Under the pieces are notes generated by a model, which had not been told where the DNA came from, ran no database searches, and was given only the letters and a program-made list of their open reading frames with translations. From Planctomycetota bacterium (lineage in GTDB: Bacteria; Planctomycetota; UBA1135; UBA2386), in contig JAEUHQ010000061.1 in assembly GCA_016794565.1 (NCBI GenBank), positions 1-64,000 on the forward strand: DNA of 64,000 bases, in the 5' to 3' direction. Below, in pieces: positions 28,681 to 35,943 of the stretch; position 1 is the first letter of the stretch; every line of letters begins with the position of its first letter. Position numbers and translations under genes: made by a program.

Positions 28681-29336
28681 CCGGGGTCGGACTCGCGGCG
28701 GGCCCGGTCGTCGCGCGGCACTTCGGGCGGCATGGCGTCGCCGGGACCGGGTCGATTCCCGCCGAGCAGCTGGACTTCGCCGAAGGACGCGACCTGATCC
28801 CCGCCCTGCGAAGTTGCGTAGTCGAGGGCGGTCTCCGCCTGGGCGACGAAGGTGTCGAAGAACAACGTGGACTGATCGGTGCACGCCGTCATGCCCACGC
28901 TGAGCGACAGGGCGAGTTCGCGCCCATCGATCTCGACCTGCAGCTGGCCGAACAAGTCGTGCAGACGCTCGGCGACGATCCGTGCCTGGACCAGATTGGT
29001 GTGCGGCAACAGCAGCAGATAGCGATCGTCGTTCGTGGCGCCGAGCAGGTCCGAACCGCGCGTCTTCTCCCGCACCAGGGCCGCGAGTGTGTTCCGCACG
29101 ACAGTCCGCAGTTCGACCCCGTGGAGATCCACGAGCTGGCGCAGTCGATCGACCTGGAGGAGCACGCAGGCGAGCGGCACTCCGTGGCGGCGCGCGCGCG
29201 CGAACTCGTTCTTCATCAGGTGCAGGATCTGCGCCTGGGAGAACAGGGAGCTGCCGAGAAAGCCGTCACCGGCATCGGTCGCGTCCTTGGGCTTCGTCCC
29301 TCCCGGACGCCCCTTGCGGAAACCTGGTCTCGTCAT
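28677..29336 (-). CDS. Degenerate GGDEF-domain protein
   Basis: The 219-residue protein has a short polar head, then a diguanylate-cyclase fold (about 30-190): FARARRHGVPLACVLLQVDRL at the usual metal-binding strand, LAALVREKTRGSDLLGA, then TNDDRYLLLLP exactly where GGDEF should stand, and LALSLSVGMTA. With NDDRY instead of GG(D/E)EF it should not make c-di-GMP but may bind GTP or a partner. Lys/Arg-rich head and Pro-rich tail are probably flexible. It is the first gene of a coupled unit with the NtrC-type regulator, so it may modulate that regulator. Confidence 0.75.
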
Positions 29337-29968
29337 CGAATCGGGGCCACCGATCGTTCGATCACGGATCGGGGCGGCGGGGTCACGGACTGCGGAGGCT
29401 ACCGGACAAGCGCCGCGCGTCCGGAAGGCCCGCTGGAAAAAAGTACGGGCCTCAGCCGGTCAGAACTGAGGCCCGTGAATGCGGGTCAGGCTACGCAATG
29501 GAGAGGGCGGTTAGGGAGGGGGATACTGGTCTCCACCACACAGCCTCGACCCGACTCGTGTCTGCTGGAACCGGAAGCGGTTGCCCGCTTCCGCACCGGC
29601 CCGATGGTCAGTCGAGCTGGAGAGTCGTTCAAACCGACATTCAGAGAGCGTTTCGCTGCCGACGGCAGCCTTTCGGCCGCCGCCACCGGTCCGCCAAGAC
29701 CCCGACCAGGCTAGTCGGGCTCCTCGCGAGCCAGGCTGGTGATGATGCCGGCCACTCCACGACATTTCAACACCCTCCCCATGTTTTTGTACAAACTCTC
29801 CGCAGCCCGAAAGGTCGGTGTGCAGAACCAGGCGCAACCGGCGCATGGCACGGGAGGATCCGGACGGCCCGACGGTGCGTGGACGATTCTCCACTACACG
29901 GTCGCGGTCGCGGTCACGCCGGTCGGGGGAGGAGCGGTCGGCGAGACGACGGTCGCCTTGCGGACCGA
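29337..29968. other. Large unexplained intergenic region
   Basis: The longest gene-free stretch of the window (632 bases). It contains the strong terminator at 29445..29476, hairpins at 29701..29719 (CCCGAC/GTCGGG) and 29718..29732 (GGCTC/GAGCC), and a locally lower-GC island at 29761..29802 holding the palindrome TTTGTACAAA. Two small minus-strand frames start inside it (29782 and 29766), the second after GGGGAGGG. The conserved cores of tmRNA, RNase P RNA and SRP RNA were looked for by eye and not found. A small RNA or long leader is possible. Confidence 0.5.
29445..29476 (-). terminator. Strong intrinsic terminator
   Basis: ACGGGCCTCAG (29445..29455) and CTGAGGCCCGT (29466..29476) form an 11-bp perfect stem with a 10-base loop. 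In the minus orientation it is followed by ACTTTTTT, a proper T-tract. It would stop transcripts arriving from 29500 upward, 490 bases after the nearest annotated stop, and so implies a transcript covering the gap. Confidence 0.85.
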
Positions 29969-30406
29969 TCAGCGCGGCGCGGACCGGAACAGATCGAGCA
30001 CGCGGTAAATGTCGAACGCGGGGAACTTCACCTTCAGGAGAAGGAGTGTCACCACGACGATGCCCGCGATCAGGCCGACGACGATGGACTGCGCAACGAG
30101 CTTCGCGAGCAGCCCCTTGGCTTGCGTCGTCAGCGGGCGACTGGGCGTCTCACGACCGCCGCGCAGGATCCAGTCGCGTTGCGCGGCGAGCGCCTGCTGC
30201 ACGAGTCGCTGGGGCTCGACCGGCTCGGCGAGCACCGCCTGCGTGACGATCTGCCACGGGTACTCGGCCGGACTCTGCTCGACGGTGCGCTTCAGCTGCT
30301 CCATCGTGCGCTTGCCGACCGAACCCGCCACGAGGCGCATCGACACCGCGGCGACCGCGGCCATCGTGTCGTCGGGCTTCTGGAGATCGGGCGGCGTCGG
30401 CGACAT
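29969..30406 (-). CDS. Small single-helix membrane protein downstream of rpmB
   Basis: This 145-residue protein is helical and polar for ~100 residues (VSMRLVAGSVGKRTMEQLKRTVEQ; LAAQRDWILRGG) and ends with one membrane helix (SIVVGLIAGIVVVTLLLL) and a short basic tail, the layout of a tail-anchored or C-terminally anchored protein. It starts 17 bases after the bL28 stop and is probably co-transcribed with it. No family is recognised. Confidence 0.6.
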   Translation of the reverse strand: MSPTPPDLQKPDDTMAAVAAVSMRLVAGSVGKRTMEQLKRTVEQSPAEYPWQIVTQAVLAEPVEPQRLVQQALAAQRDWILRGGRETPSRPLTTQAKGLLAKLVAQSIVVGLIAGIVVVTLLLLKVKFPAFDIYRVLDLFRSAPR

Positions 30407-30423
30407 TCCTGGCCCGGACGGCC

Positions 30424-30741
30424 TCAGCCGTTCTGCTTCTGCGCCTTCGTGAACGCGCGGTTGCGGCCGCGCACGGCCTTCACCAGCGGGTACGACACGA
30501 CACGATCACCCTGCTTCAGGGTGATGACCCCGCGCTTGATGACCTTCGTGGACAGCTTCAAGGTCACCACCGCGCCTTCCGGGGTCAGGATGCGAACGGG
30601 CTGGATGTTCGGCTTGAAGGTGCGCTTGCTGCGACCGGTTACGCGGCGACCGACACCGCCGTCCTTCTTCGCGAGACCGCGGCGCTTGACTTGGTGACCA
30701 ATGCGGGTGCGACGACCGGTGACTGCGCAGACTCGGGACAT
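30424..30741 (-). CDS. rpmB: 50S ribosomal protein bL28
   Basis: The 105-residue basic protein begins MSRVCAVTGRRTRIGHQV and continues with KRTFKPNIQPVRI, the conserved bL28 segments, and a KAxKR-rich end. It is longer than the ~78-residue E. coli protein because of a C-terminal extension from about residue 75 (GDRVVSYPLVKAVRGRNRAF). Only one of the zinc-ligand cysteines of zinc-type L28 is present, so it is the cysteine-poor form. GAGAACC precedes the ATG. It lies upstream of the small membrane protein gene. Confidence 0.92.
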   Translation of the reverse strand: MSRVCAVTGRRTRIGHQVKRRGLAKKDGGVGRRVTGRSKRTFKPNIQPVRILTPEGAVVTLKLSTKVIKRGVITLKQGDRVVSYPLVKAVRGRNRAFTKAQKQNG

Positions 30742-30829
30742 GGGCGGTTCTCGGGGAGGAAGGGCGGAGGAAGATAGCAACCGCCGCCCCGAGGGCAAGG
30801 GTGAGAATCCGCCCCGACGCCCGGAATCC

Positions 30830-32347
30830 TCAGCGCGGGGCCGCCGCGACGCGCGCCTTGTACCGGTCGAGCCGGCCCGTGTATTCGGGGTTGTCGGCGC
30901 CTCCTTTCTGGATCGCCGTCTCCTGGTTCGCCACCGCATCCGCGAAGCGCCCGACCTGGAACATGGCGAGAGCGACGGTGTCGAACTCGAAGTAGTCCAT
31001 GTTGTCGCGCTGCTCGAGCATCCGGTCGGCAAGGGCCGCAGCGAACCAGTCGAACCGCCCCATCGTCGGCAGTTCGGTCATCAGGTACCAGCAGTCGTTG
31101 TTGATCTGGGTCCGGATCTGGACTTCGGCGAGGTATTCGTTCAACAGCGCCTTGGCCGCAGCGGGATCTTCGTCGCAACGGAGCAGAGCAGCGTACCGGG
31201 TTGCCGTCACGAGCCGCGGCGCCGCGCCGAGTTCGGCCGCGCGCGCGATCGCCTGCCGGACCAGGTCGCCGTGCACCACCGGCGTCGCCGCCCGGACGAG
31301 GATCTCCGCGAACGCCAGACTGTGCTCGGCGGAGGAGCGCACGAGCCGCGCCGTCTTCGCCGCCTGCCGCCCCACTTCGCGCCCCCGATCCGCGATCACG
31401 AGAGCCCGAAGATAAGCGAGCTGCACCCACGGATCCGACGGCGCAGCCGCGCTCGCCGGCTGCAGCGCTGCCGAGAGTTCGAGCGCCAACCCGGGAGCGC
31501 GTGCATCGCTGCGCAGCGCGATGTCGGCGAACACCGCGAGCGGCCGACTGTCCTTCGCCAGGCGTTCGACCGCCGCCTTCGCGACGGGCATCGCCGCGTC
31601 GGCGAACGGCGGCCGATTCGCGGCGGCGGCGTACAGGATCCCCCACGTCTGTCCATCGCGACCGGCGTTGTCGGCAAGCGCGGCCGGGTCGAAGCGCGCG
31701 GCCACGTTCTCGAAGTCCGCCGCGAGCGCGTCGCGCATCATGATCCGGTCGCGGGCCTTCCCGACCTCGAACGAGCCATCGAGCACCCCGGCGATCGCGT
31801 CCACCAGACCGTTGCCGGGATCCCCCTGGAACGACGTCTTGCCACCGTGATCGAGCACGACGACGTGCTGCCCGCGCACCGCCCCCCACGCGGCCGCGAC
31901 CTGCTGTTCGCGGTCGACGACCGCGCCCCAGGGCGCCCACGACGCCGGCGTCTTCGTCTCGGGATCCGCGACCACCGCGACGAAGCGCACGCCCTTCTCG
32001 GCGAACCGCTGCTGCAACTCCGCCAGGTAGTCGACATCGGCTTCGATCGCCGACTCGGCTTCCGCCTTCGGGGTCGCGTAGAACACGAACACAGTGCATG
32101 GCGCGGCCTTGTCGCCGCCGATCGGAGCCGGCTCGCCACGCTGCCAGGGCCCCCACGCCGCGGCCGGCGGGGCTTCGCCGAGTTCGAGCCGCACCGTGTC
32201 GCCCGACACGTCCTCGAGGACCTGCACTTCGATCTCCCCTGGCGGCGGTGGCGGCGGTTCGACGACCTGGGCGCGCAGCGCCGGCAACGCCGCCGCGGCG
32301 ACGGAGAACAAGGCGACCAACGACCTCGAGTCCTTGCGAGCCTTCAT
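30830..32347 (-). CDS. Exported redoxin-like protein with TPR-like C-terminus
   Basis: The ATG at 32347 has GAGGAG 11 bases upstream and begins a signal peptide (MKARKDSRSLVALFSVAAAALPALRAQ). Residues ~65-190 form a redoxin fold (PCTVFVFYATPKAEAESA; GVRFVAVVADPET; WGAVRGQHVVVLDHGGKTSFQGDPG) lacking the CxxC motif. Residues ~200-505 are all-helical, TPR-like, with the last helices FDTVALAMFQVGRFADAVANQETAI. Like the 18563..19522 product it keeps a thioredoxin fold without catalytic cysteines. The role is unknown. Confidence 0.65.
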   Translation of the reverse strand: MKARKDSRSLVALFSVAAAALPALRAQVVEPPPPPPGEIEVQVLEDVSGDTVRLELGEAPPAAAWGPWQRGEPAPIGGDKAAPCTVFVFYATPKAEAESAIEADVDYLAELQQRFAEKGVRFVAVVADPETKTPASWAPWGAVVDREQQVAAAWGAVRGQHVVVLDHGGKTSFQGDPGNGLVDAIAGVLDGSFEVGKARDRIMMRDALAADFENVAARFDPAALADNAGRDGQTWGILYAAAANRPPFADAAMPVAKAAVERLAKDSRPLAVFADIALRSDARAPGLALELSAALQPASAAAPSDPWVQLAYLRALVIADRGREVGRQAAKTARLVRSSAEHSLAFAEILVRAATPVVHGDLVRQAIARAAELGAAPRLVTATRYAALLRCDEDPAAAKALLNEYLAEVQIRTQINNDCWYLMTELPTMGRFDWFAAALADRMLEQRDNMDYFEFDTVALAMFQVGRFADAVANQETAIQKGGADNPEYTGRLDRYKARVAAAPR

Positions 32348-32394
32348 GCGAACGTTCACTCCTCGCGGCCAGCGCCGACCGCCGGCTCGAAATC

Positions 32395-33003
32395 CTAGCG
32401 GACCGGAGCGGCTGCGGCGCGCGCCGCGGCGAACAGTCCCTGGGCCTGCATTCGCTCCACGACGCCGCCCACGACGCGCTGGAGCCCCGCCGACAGACCA
32501 CGCACTGCGGCCTCGGACCCGGCGCCCGCGATGGGCTCGATCGCGGAGAACTCGTCGTGGAGCAGGAGCCGCCCGCGATCCTCGAGCCACAGTTCGAGAG
32601 TGACGCGCGCATCGGCGCCGGCATCGGTGCGGGACTCCGCGAACTCGACGATGCGACCATGCAGCGTCCAGTCCTCCGGCCCGGTGTCCGCGCCTCCCTT
32701 CACGAGATCACAGACTCGCGCACGCGACAGGCACAGGACGAGCGCGTCGGTCACCAGGCGATCGAGCGGAGCGATCCATCGTTCGAGCGGCCGCGGCTCG
32801 AGGCGCACACCGTCCTGCAGGAGCAGGCAATCGCCGTCCAGCGAAGTCGCGAGCTGGAGGTCCTGCACGCGGAGCACACCGCCGCGAGTCGGCGTCGGCG
32901 CCGCGGCCGTCGGCGGATCGAGCCGGAAGTACCGCTCCCGCGGAACCGCGACACTGCCGCACGCGGCGAACACGAGAGGCGCGAGAGCGACGAGAAGGCG
33001 CAT
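32395..33003 (-). CDS. ABC-type lipid transport auxiliary lipoprotein (PqiC/YmbA-like)
   Basis: A lipoprotein signal (LLVALAPLVFAACGS, lipidated Cys15) precedes a 185-residue mature domain starting ERYFRLDPP, the RYFxL pattern of the PqiC/YmbA auxiliary lipoproteins, and containing WTLHGRIVEFAESR and VTLELWLEDRG. In PqiABC and related systems this subunit sits at the outer membrane and works with an MCE protein. Its ATG overlaps the MCE gene stop by one base (TGATG at 33001..33005), which supports a shared complex. Confidence 0.8.
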   Translation of the reverse strand: MRLLVALAPLVFAACGSVAVPRERYFRLDPPTAAAPTPTRGGVLRVQDLQLATSLDGDCLLLQDGVRLEPRPLERWIAPLDRLVTDALVLCLSRARVCDLVKGGADTGPEDWTLHGRIVEFAESRTDAGADARVTLELWLEDRGRLLLHDEFSAIEPIAGAGSEAAVRGLSAGLQRVVGGVVERMQAQGLFAAARAAAAPVR

Positions 33004-33836
33004 CAACGTTCTCCTCCCGCGGGCGCGGCGGGTTGCACGCCGAACAGCAGGCTGTCGGGCGCGAGTTTCAACTGACGCGCGAGGCCGCGCAGATCGTCCA
33101 TGGTGCTGCGGAAGCCGGCCAGCGCGGTCTGCATCGGCGCGCGCAGGCCGGCAACGAGCGCCCCGCTCTCGCGCAGCGCGTTCGCGGCATCGGGCGCGAG
33201 CTCGCGCACCGACCGGGTGGCCTCGGTGGCTTCGCGCACGAGCGAGGCCGTCGCGGGCATCGTGTCATCCGCGAGCTGCTGCGCGGCACGCTCGACGTGC
33301 TCCAGGATCGCCGTGACGTGGCGCTGGTTCTCCGGGCCGAGCATCGCTTCGGCACGGGCCATCAGGCTGTCGATGCGGCCCAGCACGTCGGCAGCACGGT
33401 CGACGACTTCGGGCAGGCTCGCGGTCAACGCATGCAGTGGATCTTCCTTCGGCTGCACGAACGAACCAGCGACGAGTGGCTTGCCCTCGGGTCCGTATCC
33501 TTCGAGTTCGACGGTGACCTGTCCCGTGACCAGCAGCCGGTCCATGCGGGCGCGCGTGATGTCCTGGATGCTGGCGCGACTCGGGTCGACGCGCAGTTCG
33601 ACCAGTGTCTTGCCGTCCTGGAAGCGCATGTCCTTGACGACGCCGATGGGCACGCCCTGGAAGTTGACCTTGCTGCCCACCACCATGCCCTTCACGTTCT
33701 CGGTGAAGAGGATGAAGTAGCTCGCGCGATCCGCGTTCAGGCTGTTCTGCAGGATGAACCCGAGCAGCAGCACGAAGAGCCCGCCCGTGCCGAGCACGTA
33801 GACCCCGAGTCGGAAGCGTCTGCCCCGGTTGTGCAT
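33003..33836 (-). CDS. mlaD: MlaD-type MCE-domain periplasmic lipid-binding protein
   Basis: The 277-residue protein has a single N-terminal membrane helix (about 8-30) and an MCE domain (about 37-120): LFTENVKGMVVGSKVNFQGVPIGVV and TGQVTVELEG. The C-terminal half is a long helical region (DVLGRIDSLMARAEAML; ATASLVREATEATRSVREL), longer than in E. coli MlaD and similar to the helical tails of PqiB/Mce proteins. MCE proteins form hexameric channels that shuttle phospholipids across the periplasm. It follows the ATPase gene after two bases. Confidence 0.88.
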   Translation of the reverse strand: MHNRGRRFRLGVYVLGTGGLFVLLLGFILQNSLNADRASYFILFTENVKGMVVGSKVNFQGVPIGVVKDMRFQDGKTLVELRVDPSRASIQDITRARMDRLLVTGQVTVELEGYGPEGKPLVAGSFVQPKEDPLHALTASLPEVVDRAADVLGRIDSLMARAEAMLGPENQRHVTAILEHVERAAQQLADDTMPATASLVREATEATRSVRELAPDAANALRESGALVAGLRAPMQTALAGFRSTMDDLRGLARQLKLAPDSLLFGVQPAAPAGGER

Positions 33837-33838
33837 CG

Positions 33839-34669
33839 TCAGACCTCGAGATGCGCGATGACGTCCATGCCACGGCTGTCTTCGGCAGGAACGCGCCGTT
33901 CGATGAAGTCGCGGATCCGGGGATCCGGGTCGTGCCACACCTGATCCCGCGGGCCGAGGCTCGCGACGTGACCGTCGAGCAGCACGACGATGCGGTCGGC
34001 GATCGCATGGGCCGACGGCAGATCGTGCGTGACGACGACCATCGTGATGCCGAACACCTTGTTCAGCTTCGCGATGAGGTTGTCGACCTCCGCCGCAGTG
34101 ATCGGATCGAGGCCCGCCGACGGTTCGTCGAAGTAGACGATGTCGGGATCGAGAGCGATGGCCCGCGCGAGGGCCGCACGCTTCTTCATGCCGCCGGACA
34201 ACGAACTCGGCAGCAAGTCGCACGCATGCAGGAGCCCGACCATGTCGAGCTTCATCCGCGCCGTCTCGAGGATCACTGCTTCCGGCAGTCTCGTGTTCTC
34301 CCGGAGCGGCAGCGCCACGTTCTCGAGCACCGTCAGGCTGCCGAGCAGCGCGCCCCCCTGGAACGAGAGCCCGGTCCGCAGGCGGAGGTGCTGCAGCAGT
34401 TCGGGCGGAGCGCTGTAGACGTCGTGGCCGGCGACCGAGACGGATCCGAGCGTCGGCGGCAGCAGTCCGCAGAGGTTGCGCAGGAGCGTCGTCTTGCCGC
34501 AGCCCGACGGCCCCATGATGACGAAGACCTCGCCGCGGCGGATGGCGAGGTCGACACCCTCGAGGATCGTACGTTCGCCGAACACCGTGGTCAGCGCGAC
34601 CGCTCGCACGAGGTCGTCGGTGCGCCGGCGCGTGTCGGGCTTCAGGATGGAGGACAGGTCGGTGGTCAT
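33839..34669 (-). CDS. mlaF: Mla-type ABC transporter ATP-binding protein
   Basis: The 276-residue ATPase has Walker A GPSGCGKTT (53-61), Q-loop FQGGALLGS, signature SLSGGMKKR, Walker B IVYFDEPSAGLD and switch VVVTHD. The QGGALLxSLTVxENVALPL form is characteristic of the MlaF/Mkl group that powers lipid import or export with MlaE. The start overlaps the permease stop (ATGA, 34666..34669) and the next gene is the MCE protein, giving the canonical order. Confidence 0.93.
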   Translation of the reverse strand: MTTDLSSILKPDTRRRTDDLVRAVALTTVFGERTILEGVDLAIRRGEVFVIMGPSGCGKTTLLRNLCGLLPPTLGSVSVAGHDVYSAPPELLQHLRLRTGLSFQGGALLGSLTVLENVALPLRENTRLPEAVILETARMKLDMVGLLHACDLLPSSLSGGMKKRAALARAIALDPDIVYFDEPSAGLDPITAAEVDNLIAKLNKVFGITMVVVTHDLPSAHAIADRIVVLLDGHVASLGPRDQVWHDPDPRIRDFIERRVPAEDSRGMDVIAHLEV

Positions 34670-35748
34670 CCGAGCATCCGTTGGCAGGTCACGTAGACGG
34701 CGTCGACAACGATGATCAGGAAGATCCCGAGCACGACCGAATTGGTCGTCGCACGCCCCACGCCTTCGCTGCCGTCCTGCACGCGCAGACCCAGCGCGCA
34801 GCCAACGACGCCGACGAACGCACCGAAAGTGCCGGCCTTGATCAGCGCGACGACGAAGTCGGACAGCGACAATGCCGTGCGCAGCTGTTCGCCGAACGCG
34901 TCGAATTCGATGCCGGCGACACCGCGGGCGAAGAGCGCGCCGCCGGCGATCGCCACGACGTCGAAGACGACCGTCAGCGTCACCGCCGCGAACGCACACG
35001 CAGCGACCTTCGGCAGCACGAGGAACGCGAGCGGACGTATCCCCATCTGCTCGAGAGCCTGGATCTCCTCGCTCACGACCATGGCGCCGAGCTGGGCCGC
35101 GTTGCGGCTGCCGGATCGCGCCGCGAGAACGATGGCGGTCATCAGCGGGCCGATCTCGGTCAGCACCGACACGCCGACCATGTCGGCGATGTAGATCTCC
35201 GCGCCCCACACGCGCAGTTGCACGTAGGCCTGCATCGCGAGGATGAGCCCCAGCAGGAACGCGATCAGGGCGACGATCGGCAGGGCTCCGGCCGCGCAGT
35301 GGTCGATCTCGATCGCGGTGCGGTCGAGGCGCAGCGCGCGCTTCTGGAACGGGCCCGCCGCCAGTTCGTGCAGCGACTGCGCCGCGAGCCGCACGACCGC
35401 GACGGCGCCGTCCAGCATCGGCTCGACGAAGGCCCCGAGTCGCGTCACGACGTCCGGCCGTTCCGTCCGCGCATCGGTGCGCGAGAGGCGCTGCACGGAC
35501 ACGAGCGAGAAGAAATCGAGCATCGACTGGCTCACGCCGCGCAACCGCAGTTCGACGCCCGCCTCCTTCGCCCGCCGCATGCCGAGCACGACGCCACCGA
35601 GGCCCGCGGAGTCGAACGAATCCACGGCACCCAGGTCGATGGTCACCCGCGCCGGTGCCGACCGCAGTTCGCGATCGAGGTCGGCGACGAGGCGGTCCAC
35701 CGTGGTTCGATCCAGGGTCGCCGCTGCCGTGATGGTCGGGTGGGTCAC
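34666..35748 (-). CDS. mlaE: STAS-MlaE fusion permease
   Basis: The 360-residue protein fuses an N-terminal STAS domain (about 1-95, VTIDLGAVDSFDSAGLGGV, Ser47 at the site phosphorylated in anti-anti-sigma relatives) to an MlaE permease (about 110-360) with GVSVLTEIGPLMTAIVLAARSG, the conserved EEIxALExMGIxP loop and helices to the C-terminus. In E. coli the STAS partner MlaB is a separate protein; here it is built in, as in many other phyla. The GTG start at 35748 is chosen because the STAS domain begins there; no better start has a ribosome site. Confidence 0.9.
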   Translation of the reverse strand: MTHPTITAAATLDRTTVDRLVADLDRELRSAPARVTIDLGAVDSFDSAGLGGVVLGMRRAKEAGVELRLRGVSQSMLDFFSLVSVQRLSRTDARTERPDVVTRLGAFVEPMLDGAVAVVRLAAQSLHELAAGPFQKRALRLDRTAIEIDHCAAGALPIVALIAFLLGLILAMQAYVQLRVWGAEIYIADMVGVSVLTEIGPLMTAIVLAARSGSRNAAQLGAMVVSEEIQALEQMGIRPLAFLVLPKVAACAFAAVTLTVVFDVVAIAGGALFARGVAGIEFDAFGEQLRTALSLSDFVVALIKAGTFGAFVGVVGCALGLRVQDGSEGVGRATTNSVVLGIFLIIVVDAVYVTCQRMLG

Positions 35749-35943
35749 GAAGGGCCTGCCAGTTCCCGGTCCTATCGGCGGTTCCCGGCGCGACCTTGAT
35801 GCCGACCCCGGGCACTCTCGTCCGCCTTCGCCCTTCCGCGAAGGCCCGACCGGCGCGACAATCCGCGCCGGTCGCAACCCCTCTTTCGCGCGCAGCATCC
35901 AGCGCGCCGGCCGGCCCAGGCCGAGCCCGGTTTCCCCTTCCTC

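Noticed and set aside
28681..29440. Sigma-54 promoter for the regulator operon
   Set aside because: No TGGCAC-N5-TTGC-like element is seen ahead of the operon.
29511..29894. Minus-strand frame in the 29.5-kb gap
   Set aside because: Third-position GC is clearly lower than in neighbouring genes and the product is Gly/Ser/Arg-rich with no fold pattern.
29477..29968. tmRNA, RNase P RNA or SRP RNA
   Set aside because: Neither the tRNA-like ends of tmRNA, the GAGGAAAGTCC core of RNase P RNA nor the CCGGAAGGAAGCAGCC loop of SRP RNA is present on either strand.
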